Source: an uncultured Oscillospiraceae bacterium
Lineage (GTDB): Bacteria; Bacillota; Clostridia; Oscillospirales; Ruminococcaceae
Length of the DNA: 28,098 nucleotides
NCBI GenBank assembly: GCA_910577365.1
Contig: CAJTMU010000027.1
Span: forward strand, 1 to 28,098
Direction of reading: 5' to 3'
Shown: piece after piece, positions 13,856 through 22,192 of the stretch
Position numbering within the stretch: the first letter of the stretch is position 1
How the letters are laid out: every line of letters starts with the position of its first letter
The notes under the pieces: generated by a model
The model's input: the letters and a program-made list of their open reading frames with translations, nothing else
What the model was told of the DNA's origin: nothing
The model's database searches: none
Position numbers and translations under genes: made by a program

Positions 13856-15228
13856 GCGGTATTCATGAAAAAATAAGGGATTTTATATATTCACACAAAG
13901 GGGAAATTGTGAAAGATCTTGCGGAGCTTGTGGCGATTCCAAGCTGTAAGGAAAACCCTGAAGACAAAGCGCCTTTTGGAGCAAATACCAAAAAGGCGCT
14001 TTGTAAAATGAAGGACATATGCGACGAAATGGGCTTTGTAACTACCGTATATGGGAATGCCGTACTTTGCGCGGACTATGGCGAAGAACCTGAATTGGGT
14101 ATTCTGGCTCATCTGGACGTTGTTCCCGTGTCTGCTGAAAATCGCGGCAACTGGTTGACAGACCCTTTCAAGCTTACCGAAAAGGACGGCGTACTATACG
14201 GTCGGGGCGCTATTGATGACAAGGGACCCGCTGTGGCAGCGCTGTGGGCGCTGAACTGCGTCAAGGAGCTGGGAATACCGCTGAAAAAAGGTGTCCGGCT
14301 GATATTCGGCACGGACGAGGAAAACGGCTCGGAGGACTTGGAGATATACAAAAAGTATGACAAGTTCCCGCCGAAAGTGTTCACTCCCGATGGCAGCTTT
14401 CCTGTTATAAATATTGAAAAGGGAATGCTGCGCATGCACTTTGATGGAGAATTTAAAAGCAGCAAGGTGGTCATGTTAGAGGGTGGAAGCGTCCCCAACG
14501 CCGTGCCGAATCATGCGCAGGCAAGGCTGTTCTCGGAGCCTCTTGACGATGTCAAGCGCAAGTGCGGAGGAGTTACGGGAGTGGAATTCCTTGTTGATGA
14601 AAAAAACGGTCTTGTTGAGATAGAGTGCCGCGGCAAATCGGCGCACGCGTCTACTCCCGAAGCTGGAGCGAACGCGCTTACGGCGCTAATATCGCTGCTT
14701 AACCGCGTGATGGACGAGCCTGTTTTGCGGGGATTGGGCAGGCTGTTTCCGTTCGGGGAAACAGACGGCACGGCTCTCGGGTTAAAATGCGCGGACGAAA
14801 GCGGCGCGCTGACCTGCGTATTAAGCAGAATAATAACGGAGCAGGGTAAAATAAACGGCGTTGTGGATATTCGTTTTCCCACCTGTACAAATCTGGAATT
14901 TGTCAAAAGTAGGCTGACTTCTGAACTGGAGGAAATCGGCTTAAAGTGCAGGGTGCTTATCGGTGAGGAACCGCATGTGGTTTCTAAGGAGAGCGAGTTC
15001 GTTCAGTCACTCCTGTCGGTTTATGAGCGGGTAGAGGGTGAAAAAGGGCGCTGCATAGCCATCGGCGGCGGTACCTATGTTCATAATATTGAGGGAGGTG
15101 TGGCTTTCGGCGCGGAGCGCGGCGATACGGATTATCATATGCACGGTGACAACGAGTTTATTACAATTGAGGAGCTTCTGAATGATGCTGTTCTATTTGC
15201 GGAAGTCATTGCCGAGGTGTCTGGGTAG
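13852..15228 (+). CDS. M20 family dipeptidase (PepV/Sapep-like)
   Basis: A 458-residue zinc peptidase of family M20. Visible metal and catalytic motifs are HLDVVP (His87, Asp89), DDKGP (122-126) and DEENGS (155-160, with the catalytic Glu pair), and near the C-terminus YHMHGDNEF. The size and the lid-domain spacing fit the PepV dipeptidase group, which releases amino acids from dipeptides with unblocked N-termini. It overlaps murC by 4 nt, so it could recycle or trim wall-derived dipeptides, but coupling alone does not prove a wall role. A hairpin terminator follows at 15277. Confidence 0.92.
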   Translation: MSGIHEKIRDFIYSHKGEIVKDLAELVAIPSCKENPEDKAPFGANTKKALCKMKDICDEMGFVTTVYGNAVLCADYGEEPELGILAHLDVVPVSAENRGNWLTDPFKLTEKDGVLYGRGAIDDKGPAVAALWALNCVKELGIPLKKGVRLIFGTDEENGSEDLEIYKKYDKFPPKVFTPDGSFPVINIEKGMLRMHFDGEFKSSKVVMLEGGSVPNAVPNHAQARLFSEPLDDVKRKCGGVTGVEFLVDEKNGLVEIECRGKSAHASTPEAGANALTALISLLNRVMDEPVLRGLGRLFPFGETDGTALGLKCADESGALTCVLSRIITEQGKINGVVDIRFPTCTNLEFVKSRLTSELEEIGLKCRVLIGEEPHVVSKESEFVQSLLSVYERVEGEKGRCIAIGGGTYVHNIEGGVAFGAERGDTDYHMHGDNEFITIEELLNDAVLFAEVIAEVSG

Positions 15229-15276
15229 TAATTATTACTGTTTCTTTGTTTAACAATTTATATTATATAAAATTGG

Positions 15277-15310
15277 AGCGGCATTTTATGGAGAATGCCG
15301 CTTTAAATTA
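15277..15310 (+). terminator. Terminator after the murC-dipeptidase operon
   Basis: AGCGGCATT (15277-15285) pairs with AATGCCGCT (15294-15302) around an 8-nt loop, followed by TTAAATTATTTT. It ends the rightward operon 50 bp past the dipeptidase stop. Confidence 0.8.
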
Positions 15311-15388
15311 TTTTACAATTTTGAATTTACTTAAAACACGTCCAAGCCATATATTGAAGTCAGCAACAATAATGTAGAACATAAAATT

Positions 15389-15432
15389 AACGCCAATTCT
15401 ATCAATTTGCAGAATTGGCGTTCTTTTGCTTT
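15389..15432. terminator. Perfect 12-bp hairpin, likely two-way terminator
   Basis: AACGCCAATTCT (15389-15400) pairs with AGAATTGGCGTT (15411-15422). CTTTTGCTTT follows on the plus strand; on the minus strand AATTTTATG follows. It lies between convergent units, past the first terminator, and may stop leftward transcription coming from thrH. Confidence 0.75.
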
Positions 15433-15626
15433 AACCCCTTTAATTTTAAATAATCTTAAAAGTTTTGGCAGGAGTCCCGCAGACGTTCTGTCGTTACAAT
15501 ACGAACCGATATAAAAAATTTACTCATTTTTATGATTTGCACGGCTTGCGGTGAAAGCTTTAATTTTTACTATAAATAAATAAGAAACCGCGTCTATGCA
15601 GGACGATAAGACATGCAGTCCATCTT
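15433..15626. other. AT-rich intergenic DNA, nothing recognised
   Basis: Together with 15229-15388 this forms a gap of about 400 bp between convergent genes. Apart from the two hairpins listed, I see no gene, tRNA or repeat copy here. Confidence 0.5.
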
Positions 15627-16232
15627 TTAATCAGCAAGAGCCGCCTTTATAGCTTTCATAAGCTCGTCATAAGTCTCAAACGCGGGAAGTTCGGGGTTGT
15701 CCTTCTTAATCTGCTCGGTGCTTTTGAACAGGAAGCCCGCCTTGCTCGCCTTTATCATGCCGAGGTCATTGTAGCTGTCACCGCTGGCAATGGTGTCATA
15801 GCCGATGGACTGAAGTGCTTTAACAGTGGTAAGCTTGGAGTTTTCGATCCTCATCTTGAAGCCCGTTATTTCTCCGCTTGAAGCTACTTCAAGGGAATTG
15901 CAGAAAATGGTCGGCATACCCAGCTTTTTCATAAGAGGTCCGGCAAACTGCGCAAAGGTATCGCTGATAATAATTACTTGGCACAATCCGCGCAGCTCGT
16001 CGAGAAATTCTTTTGCGCCCGGCATGGGATCTATCTTCGCGATGGTGTCTTGTATCTCCCTTAGCCCCAGACCGTGCTCCTTAAGAATACCAAGCCGCCA
16101 GTTCATCAGCTTGTTATAGTCAGGCTCGTCGCGCGTGGTGCGTTTAAGCTCGGGGATACCGCTCGCCTCCGCGAAAGCTATCCATATCTCCGGCACAAGT
16201 ACGCCCTCTAAATCAAGGCAGGTAATATACAT
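15627..16232 (-). CDS. thrH: ThrH-type phosphoserine phosphatase / homoserine phosphotransferase
   Basis: A 201-residue HAD-superfamily enzyme. The N-terminal motif LDLEGVLVPEIW (Asp7, Glu9) has the ThrH variation DxE in place of the usual DxD, motif II is SDT at 90-92, and motif IV is GDSYND at 151-156. The closest characterised type is Pseudomonas ThrH, which dephosphorylates phosphoserine and can pass the phosphate to homoserine, linking serine and threonine synthesis. The length is right for ThrH. The ATG follows GGAGG and a consensus promoter lies about 50 bp upstream, so the gene is expressed alone. Activity on both substrates is inferred from the family. Confidence 0.93.
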   Translation of the reverse strand: MYITCLDLEGVLVPEIWIAFAEASGIPELKRTTRDEPDYNKLMNWRLGILKEHGLGLREIQDTIAKIDPMPGAKEFLDELRGLCQVIIISDTFAQFAGPLMKKLGMPTIFCNSLEVASSGEITGFKMRIENSKLTTVKALQSIGYDTIASGDSYNDLGMIKASKAGFLFKSTEQIKKDNPELPAFETYDELMKAIKAALAD

Positions 16233-16283
16233 AATTATGTCCTCCGTGTGAAATTTATGAAAATCGGTATGACCGACTCATAT

Positions 16284-16312
16284 ATTATATCATTTTTACA
16301 TTGTTTTGTCAA
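16284..16312 (-). promoter_or_regulatory. Consensus promoter of thrH
   Basis: On the minus strand TTGACA (16312-16307), 17 bp and TATAAT (16289-16284), with an extended TGn before the -10. The transcript would start near 16277, 45 nt before the thrH start. Confidence 0.88.
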
Positions 16313-16366
16313 CGCTTTTCATAAATGAAATCAGCCGCCAAATTGCTTGTTTGTTGCTTAATATCT

Positions 16367-18418
16367 TCATTCCGCCCCGCGGAAATAAAGTCCCCTGGTC
16401 AGTTTTCCGCTTGGCTTGCGGTTGTTTTTATACATATCCAAAACTGCTCCCACATCAGTTTCGTCGGTGAACTTAAGCACCGCGAAGTCAAAGGCGGAAA
16501 GGGTCTGCGGTCGGTCGCTCAGGATAAGCGTATCGGGATTAAGCAGCTCCACACTGTTGCCGTCGCAGAGTACAGGCATTTTGTTGCCTTTGCGGTCGGT
16601 AATATATTCACCGCACGGCGAGGACGCTCTGCTGATACCGTCGCCGCCCTTGCCGCAGGGAGCACCGTCGGCTATCGGGCATCTTCTCATGACCATGAGC
16701 GGAAGTCTGCCATATGCCAGAATACCGCGCGGTATATTGCCGTGTATCTGCGACAATCGATCCGCCGTTCCTTCAAGCGACAGTATTACGTCCGAAAATC
16801 CGAATTTTTCGCAGACCCCGACTGAAAGACTGTTCAGCAGGTTCATGCGGTATCCTCCGAGTACTTCAAACTTGTGCTCCCTTAAAAGACGCGCATGCCC
16901 AAGCGTTTGAGCCATGCCCTTTGTAAATCCCGCTCGCATAAGTTCCGCCAGACGCTCCCCGGCACGCTTCTCACAGTCGGCGAGGAAAAATGGCGGAATG
17001 ACCGCAATTCTGTCCTTATCAGGAGTATTATCGTTCAGAATATTCATAGGTGCGTAAATCATCTCAAAATCAAGCGCCAGTGCTTGCTTTAACTGCTCCT
17101 TGCTGTACACCTCGGCACGGTAAGTCGTTTTTTCGGGTACAGGGCGCTTTGCAGGAAAAACGGGTGAGTATATGTTTATACGATAAACAGGTGTGTTTTT
17201 TCGTTCTACTTCCGCCGAAAGCTTTTCGCAAAGATCTCGCCTGACAGCGTTCAGCGCTGCTGCGGGAACATACAGTCCATCGTTGACTTGGGCAGTTATA
17301 TTTCCCGCTTTAAATTGTGTTCCGCCCAGCTTTGACATGCGCCCGCATACGCTTTCGGCGGTAGTGGGAGCATTCTGAGCAGTTTGCGGTGGTTCTCCCT
17401 CGACAGTTACTTTAATATCTCCGCAGCTTGCCGAAGCGGTGACAGCTTCGGATGTTACAGCAGTATAAATATCCACATGTAATCTTGGCAGTTCGTCCTT
17501 ATACAGCGCTTTTATACCGTTTAAAGCTTTCGCTGAGCTATCTACATCATCTTTGCCGCGCGTGCCCTGCATATTCCGCATTTCGCCGCTGAAATAACCC
17601 TCGGTCAGCCCGCCGCGCGAGAAAATATTCCTTAGCTGCTCTTCGTCAAAAGTTGCGCCCCTAAGCGATTTGAAGCAGGCGTTCACTGCGCAGGCAACAT
17701 ATTCGGGTCGTTTCATTCTGCCCTCTATTTTATAAGAGGATATTCCCATCTTTTCAAATTCCGTCAGATGGGTAATAAGAGAGCTGTCCTTTAGGGATAT
17801 CACATTATGATTGCTTCCGTGGGTGAAATCAAGGCGGCAGGGCTGGGCACAAAGCCCGCGGTTTCCACTTCGGCCTCCAAAAATGCTGCTCATATAGCAT
17901 TGCCCGCTTATGCATACGCAAAGCGCGCCATGTACAAATATTTCCGTTTCTATTGGCGAGCCTTGAGCGATGTTTTTTATCTGCTCCGCTGACAGCTCAC
18001 GCCCCAGCACCACCCTTGAATAGCCCAGTTCAGCTGCCGCTTTGGCACCCTCTGCGCTGTTCAGAGTCATCTGCGTTGAGGCATGGCGCGGAAGCTGCGG
18101 GCATATTTTTTCCGCCAGAGCAGCCGCTCCGAGGTCCTGCATGATTATCCCGTCAGCACCGCATCTTGCCGCCGTTTCAATACATTCCGCAAGCTCCGTA
18201 AGTTCATTGTCATACACCAGCGTATTCAGCGCAGCGTAAAGCTTTACGCCTCTTTTATGACATTCCCCGCAAGCCGCCATAAGCTCATCGTCAGAAAAAT
18301 TTTCGGCGTTTTTACGCGCCGAAAATTTCTTCATTCCCACATAAACAGCGTCTGCACCGCTGTTAAGCGCCGCCGCAAGGCTTTCGAATCCCCCGCATGG
18401 GGCTAAAATCTCCTTCAT
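16367..18418 (-). CDS. U32 family peptidase-like protein (RNA hydroxylation type)
   Basis: A 683-residue protein of family U32. The N-terminal TIM-barrel-like domain begins MKEILAPCGGFES and holds the family signature with cysteines at 167, 169, 174, 190 and 194 (HGALCVCISGQC, then GLCAQPCR), likely iron-sulfur ligands. The middle (about 370-440) fits a DUF3656-type insert, and the C-terminal half repeats a barrel-like region. Long U32 proteins of this plan resemble RlhA (23S rRNA C2501 hydroxylation) and, in Gram-positives, TrhP tRNA-uridine hydroxylation enzymes; despite the name, peptidase activity is doubtful. It starts in an ATGA overlap with the upstream ZapA-like gene, a pairing common in Clostridia. 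Which RNA is modified cannot be told. Confidence 0.9.
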   Translation of the reverse strand: MKEILAPCGGFESLAAALNSGADAVYVGMKKFSARKNAENFSDDELMAACGECHKRGVKLYAALNTLVYDNELTELAECIETAARCGADGIIMQDLGAAALAEKICPQLPRHASTQMTLNSAEGAKAAAELGYSRVVLGRELSAEQIKNIAQGSPIETEIFVHGALCVCISGQCYMSSIFGGRSGNRGLCAQPCRLDFTHGSNHNVISLKDSSLITHLTEFEKMGISSYKIEGRMKRPEYVACAVNACFKSLRGATFDEEQLRNIFSRGGLTEGYFSGEMRNMQGTRGKDDVDSSAKALNGIKALYKDELPRLHVDIYTAVTSEAVTASASCGDIKVTVEGEPPQTAQNAPTTAESVCGRMSKLGGTQFKAGNITAQVNDGLYVPAAALNAVRRDLCEKLSAEVERKNTPVYRINIYSPVFPAKRPVPEKTTYRAEVYSKEQLKQALALDFEMIYAPMNILNDNTPDKDRIAVIPPFFLADCEKRAGERLAELMRAGFTKGMAQTLGHARLLREHKFEVLGGYRMNLLNSLSVGVCEKFGFSDVILSLEGTADRLSQIHGNIPRGILAYGRLPLMVMRRCPIADGAPCGKGGDGISRASSPCGEYITDRKGNKMPVLCDGNSVELLNPDTLILSDRPQTLSAFDFAVLKFTDETDVGAVLDMYKNNRKPSGKLTRGLYFRGAE

Positions 18419-19581
18419 AAAGTAAGCTGACCGTCCTCTAAAATCTCGCTTATCTGCTTTTCAAGCGATGAGTTTGTTTTTTGCAGTGTAAGTATCTCTC
18501 CCGAAAGACTGTCCACCTGCTTTCTGAGATAGCTGATGGTGTTTTCATTTTCCCGTGCCGCTTCGCTGCCCGATTTCAGCGCCGCGTTTTCGTTTTCCAT
18601 CTGCGAGTATCTCACTAAAAGCTCGTCGTACTTTTTGAAGTTTTCCTCCAGCCGCTTGTTTTCCTCCTTAAGCTCCGTCAGTGCGCTTTCCATCAGCTCC
18701 GACTGAGCCGCTGCGGTCTTTGCCGCTCCCTCAGATATCGCGAGCCTTTCTGAAAGCTCTGCCGCCTTTTTCGCGTCAGCCCTCAGTTCCTCGTTTTCTT
18801 TTTCTAATTCCTTAACTTTCACGTCTTTATTTTTCAACTCGGCTATTTGATTTAAAAGCTCTTCGTTGCGCGTTTTAATCTCTTCAAGCTGCTTTTTCGC
18901 TTCGCCTGCGGAGCTTTTTTCACTCTCCGCCTTTTTTACCGCGCTTTCGGCTTCTTTTATCCTCTTGGAAAGCTGTTCGTTCTCTTCTTTCATAGCGGTG
19001 ACCTGAACAGCCTGCGTCTTAAGCTCGTCTATCTGCCGCTCCAGCTCGGCAGCTCTGTTCTGCTGTTTGTCAAGCATATCGGCACTGTCCTTAAGCGCTG
19101 CCGCAAGTCGCGCATTTTTCTCTTCCAGCTCTCCCGACAGTTTTAGTGAAATCTCCAGATCGTTCTTTGCAGATTCACCTTCCGCTGCCTTAGCCTCCGT
19201 GACTTTTAGAGTGCTGGCAAGCTGCTGAAGCTTGTCCTCTAATTTTTCATACTTCTTTTTAAGCTCCGCAAGCTCGGCGCTCTCCTTTTTCAGCTCCGAG
19301 TGCTCCGCCGCTGCCGCTTTGGCAGCCGCCTCGCCCTTTTCCAGTTCTGCAACGCGCCCTTGTGTCAGTGCAAGCTTTGCCTTGTACTCCGATATCTCAC
19401 CGGCATAGTTGAGAGCCGTAAGTACTGCGGCGTCCGCCTTTTCCCTGAAATCGTCGGTGCTGCAAAAATCCTTTATACATTTTTCGACCGCTGCGGCGTC
19501 CTCCATAAGCTGTCTTATATTGTCTGTTATAAGACGATAGCTTTTTCCGCAGATCGCGACCGTTATTTTTTCGTTTAGCAT
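18415..19581 (-). CDS. ZapA-like protein fused to a long coiled coil
   Basis: Residues 1-65 match the ZapA fold (KITVAICGKSYRL, then DNIRQLMEDAAA and an AVLTALNYA helix). ZapA dimers crosslink FtsZ filaments at the division site and are normally about 90-110 residues. Here roughly 320 further residues form an uninterrupted coiled coil of Lys/Glu/Ala-rich heptads (about 65-385) without a membrane segment, giving a 388-residue rod. I chose the ATG at 19581 because AAAGGA lies 9 nt upstream; a TTG at 19599 has no ribosome site. It overlaps the U32 gene and has a promoter at 19652-19680. The coil may extend reach from FtsZ to a partner; that is inference. Low-complexity coils can mislead, but the N-terminus looks specific. 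Confidence 0.82.
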   Translation of the reverse strand: MLNEKITVAICGKSYRLITDNIRQLMEDAAAVEKCIKDFCSTDDFREKADAAVLTALNYAGEISEYKAKLALTQGRVAELEKGEAAAKAAAAEHSELKKESAELAELKKKYEKLEDKLQQLASTLKVTEAKAAEGESAKNDLEISLKLSGELEEKNARLAAALKDSADMLDKQQNRAAELERQIDELKTQAVQVTAMKEENEQLSKRIKEAESAVKKAESEKSSAGEAKKQLEEIKTRNEELLNQIAELKNKDVKVKELEKENEELRADAKKAAELSERLAISEGAAKTAAAQSELMESALTELKEENKRLEENFKKYDELLVRYSQMENENAALKSGSEAARENENTISYLRKQVDSLSGEILTLQKTNSSLEKQISEILEDGQLTL

Positions 19582-19651
19582 TTTAAGCATTCCTTTCAAC
19601 GGTATTAAACATTCAAAGGCGTTTTCACCAAAAACAATATCCCTATTTTAT

Positions 19652-19680
19652 ATTATATAATACTTTTCATTTCTTTTCAA
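19652..19680 (-). promoter_or_regulatory. Promoter of the zapA-U32 operon
   Basis: On the minus strand TTGAAA (19680-19675), 17 bp and TATAAT (19657-19652). The predicted start near 19645 gives a leader of about 65 nt. Confidence 0.8.
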
Positions 19681-19870
19681 GTCCTTTTTTAAAATAAATT
19701 GTTATTGCGGGAGCATCCGAGCTTAGGATCTGTTTCGGATTATGATAAATTACGCTAAAAAATGTTGAAATGCTGTTAAGATATGTTGACTTGGAGCAGA
19801 TTTATTAAAAGGAATTTCCAGAACCGCATCGACTTGCAGAAAAAGTTATAACAACGCAATGTTGACGCAG

Positions 19871-19950
19871 GATATTTTTCGCGATAGCCTGAATGCACAA
19901 CACGCAGCGAAGCGAAGTGCTGCGCATTCAGGCGGGTCGCGGAAAATTTC
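19871..19950 (+). repeat. Structured intergenic repeat, copy 4
   Basis: Outer arms GATATTTTTCGCGA (19871-19884) and TCGCGGAAAATTTC (19937-19950) pair at 12 of 14 positions. The inner hairpin is GCCTGAATG with CATTCAGGC, carrying a nested CGCAGC/GCTGCG stem. Unlike the other copies it is not next to a start codon; hrcA begins about 570 bp on. Confidence 0.7.
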
Positions 19951-20404
19951 AAATTTAAATAAATAAGCATAGTTCAACACTTTTATATACAGTCTGTGCA
20001 GCGATTTGCAGAGCAAGTCGCTGGTGGCTCTTCGAAAAAGCTCTGTCCGCTTTGCGGGCTGCGCTTTCGCAGAGGACTTCAGGTAATTAGTGCGTGGGCG
20101 TTCAGTTGATATTTGCTTTCAGCGCCTTTTACTGCTCAACTTATGCGTGGTTCTCGTCTTTGATTTAAGATTTTCGGGTATGTAATTTTTGTCAGCTTAT
20201 CCGCTTCAGAAGTTGTTTGCAAATTTTAGGTACATAATTAATCGAGCACAGTAAGATATGGCTTTATGAATGCTGCCATGAATTGAAAAGATTTTTCTTT
20301 CTAACAGCGTATGAAATCCCGCTGTAAAACAAATCATAGTAATATTGCCCAAATAGGCGCCTTAAATATTATATTACTTTGTAAAAAATTTTACTAAAAA
20401 ACGC
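19951..20404. other. Intergenic DNA upstream of hrcA with opposite-strand repeat head
   Basis: No gene was found. On the minus strand 20130-20091 matches the 40-base head of repeat copy 2 at 30 of 40 positions without gaps, and all ten differences are transitions. Between it and copy 4 lie strong hairpins: AGCGATTTGC with GCAAGTCGCT around AGA (about 20000-20022), and CTCTG with CAGAG enclosing CTGCG/CGCAG (about 20041-20075). An ACAGCG/CGCTGT hairpin lies at 20304-20325. This may be a fifth element in reverse orientation. Confidence 0.45.
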
Positions 20405-20433
20405 TTGACTTTTTGCCCAAAACGTGATAAATT
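20405..20433 (+). promoter_or_regulatory. Heat-shock operon promoter
   Basis: TTGACT (20405-20410), 17 bp and TAAATT (20428-20433), with TGa before the -10. The CIRCE operator begins 5 bp downstream and would cover the start site near 20440, the usual geometry for HrcA repression. Confidence 0.75.
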
Positions 20434-20437
20434 ATAT

Positions 20438-20464
20438 TTAGCACTCAAAGACACAGAGTGCTAA
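20438..20464. promoter_or_regulatory. CIRCE operator, perfect HrcA binding site
   Basis: TTAGCACTC, nine bases, GAGTGCTAA: every consensus position is present. HrcA, encoded 54 bp downstream, binds this site and blocks the operon promoter until heat or unfolded protein draws off GroE-dependent HrcA. Only this one copy is in the window. Confidence 0.98.
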
Positions 20465-20517
20465 ACAATAACAACAAAGAGTTCCCGACAAAAAGCGCTT
20501 GATCAGAAAAAGGATGA

Positions 20518-21588
20518 TTGACCATAGATACGATGGACATGAGAGCGAATAAAATACTCGCGGCGATAGTCGATGAGTATATAAAAACAGGCGAGCCTGT
20601 CGGATCGAAGGCGTTGGCGCTGAGAGAGGATATTACCGTATCCTCCGCCACCATACGCAATACAATGGCTGCTCTTGAGCAGGCGGGATATCTCAGCCAC
20701 CCGCATACGTCCGCAGGGCGCGTACCTACCTTTACGGGTTTTCGCTACTACATTGAAAACCTTATGAATCCCGAGCCGATAGACGCTGAGGAGATAACCG
20801 CGATAAACAGGCTGCTGGGCGGAGGAGAGGCTACCGACGAGGCTATAATAGAAAGTGCTTCCACTGCTCTTGCCGAAATAACCAAATGCGCGACTTTCTC
20901 CACCAACCACGTTTCAAAATTCTCTGTGATATCCAAGGTCGATGTTATCCCGACGGGAAAGCGGCTGTATGTGCTTCTGCTTATCGCTTCCAACGGTACG
21001 ATAAAAAACAAGGTCTGCCGAATGGAGTTTGACCTTACCAACGAGCAGATGTCTGACTTCACCGAATTTTTAAACGAGCATTTGCGCGGTGTAAATCTCG
21101 AAACCATGTCCGAGGAATATATCGAGCAGCTTGCGGGAGCGCTCGGCGGGTATATGCTTTCTCTCGCTCCGCTGCTTCACGCGGTGTACGAGCTTTCCGA
21201 GGAAATGATGAGGGACAGTGTGGACGTAAAGGGAGAGGCTAATCTGCTTGCGAGCGGAGAAATACCGATGACTGACGTGCTGAGGTTCATGGAGCAGAAA
21301 AGCGAGATTTCCGCCATGCTGGACGATGCCCTTTCGGGGATAAGCGTACGCTTCGGCGCGGAGAGCGACAGCTTTGCGATATCAAACTCGACGCTTCTCA
21401 GCGCGAGCTATTACAAAGACGGAAGACCCGCGGGGACGATAGGCATTATCGGACCAATGCGGCTGGATTACCGCAAGGTTATCCCATATATTGAGTATCT
21501 GAGCGATAAGGTTACCCGCCTGCTGTCGGAAGAAAGCGCGGATAAGCTGATTCAGACGGAAAGAGAGGAAAATGATGACGATGAATGA
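20518..21588 (+). CDS. hrcA: Heat-inducible transcription repressor HrcA
   Basis: A 356-residue repressor. Its N-terminal winged helix has the family core (PVGSKALA, SSATIRN, HPHTSAGRVPT near residues 25-75), followed by the GAF-like and inserted dimerisation domains typical of HrcA. It binds the CIRCE site just upstream and so represses its own operon. The TTG at 20518 has AAAGGA very close (about 3 nt), while the ATG at 20533 would give an N-terminus (MDMRANKIL) closer to relatives but with poor spacing, so the start is uncertain by five residues. It overlaps grpE by 17 nt. Confidence 0.95.
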   Translation: MTIDTMDMRANKILAAIVDEYIKTGEPVGSKALALREDITVSSATIRNTMAALEQAGYLSHPHTSAGRVPTFTGFRYYIENLMNPEPIDAEEITAINRLLGGGEATDEAIIESASTALAEITKCATFSTNHVSKFSVISKVDVIPTGKRLYVLLLIASNGTIKNKVCRMEFDLTNEQMSDFTEFLNEHLRGVNLETMSEEYIEQLAGALGGYMLSLAPLLHAVYELSEEMMRDSVDVKGEANLLASGEIPMTDVLRFMEQKSEISAMLDDALSGISVRFGAESDSFAISNSTLLSASYYKDGRPAGTIGIIGPMRLDYRKVIPYIEYLSDKVTRLLSEESADKLIQTEREENDDDE

Positions 21589-22138
21589 CGAGGAGCTTGA
21601 GCAGCTTTCCGAGCTTGAGGAGCTTTCAGAAGCGGAAGCAGCTGAGGAAACCAAGGAAAGCGGCGATTCCGAAGAAGCAGCCGAGACTGAGGTTGAGGAA
21701 AGCCCTGAGGAAAAGCACGCCGTTGAGGCAGCGGTGCTGAAGGATCAGCTTCTGAGGACAATGGCGGAATACGACAATTTCCGGAAGCGGACGGTAAGGG
21801 AAAAGGAGGCGCTCAGGGCGGACATTATCACAAATGTGACCTCGGATTTCCTGCCGGTTATGGATAATCTTCTGCGGGCGCTGGAAGCCCCCTGCACCGA
21901 CGAGAATTATAAAAACGGCGTGCAGATGATTTTTGACAGCTTTATGGCTACTCTCGGCAAGCTGGGTGTTGAGGAGATAGAAAGTGACGGCGCGGTGTTC
22001 GATCCCTCTCTGCATCAGGCTGTGCAGCGTGTGGAGGACGACAGCCTTGAAAGCGGGACGGTTGCAAAAACGTTTGCCAAGGGCTACAAGATAAACGATA
22101 AGGTAATAAGATTTGCCATGGTGGCAGTTGTTAATTGA
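21572..22138 (+). CDS. grpE: GrpE nucleotide exchange factor
   Basis: A 188-residue GrpE. Residues 1-50 are very acidic and disordered, then a long helix (about 50-90, with RTMAEYDNFRKRT) forms the dimer coiled coil, and the C-terminal beta wing includes HQAVQRVED and GYKINDKVIRFA. GrpE releases ADP from DnaK. The start overlaps the hrcA end, after a GAGAGGAAA ribosome site; the nearby in-frame ATG codon (fourth residue) is an alternative start. It is co-transcribed with hrcA and dnaK. Confidence 0.96.
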   Translation: MMTMNDEELEQLSELEELSEAEAAEETKESGDSEEAAETEVEESPEEKHAVEAAVLKDQLLRTMAEYDNFRKRTVREKEALRADIITNVTSDFLPVMDNLLRALEAPCTDENYKNGVQMIFDSFMATLGKLGVEEIESDGAVFDPSLHQAVQRVEDDSLESGTVAKTFAKGYKINDKVIRFAMVAVVN

Positions 22139-22192
22139 CAGTTATGCTATCGGCTGTGCCGATAAGTTTGAAATTTTTAGGAGGAAATTATT

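Noticed and set aside
15229..15626. tRNA or CRISPR in the long gaps
   Set aside because: I found no cloverleaf-like acceptor and T-loop pattern and no regularly spaced direct repeats in this or the other gaps.
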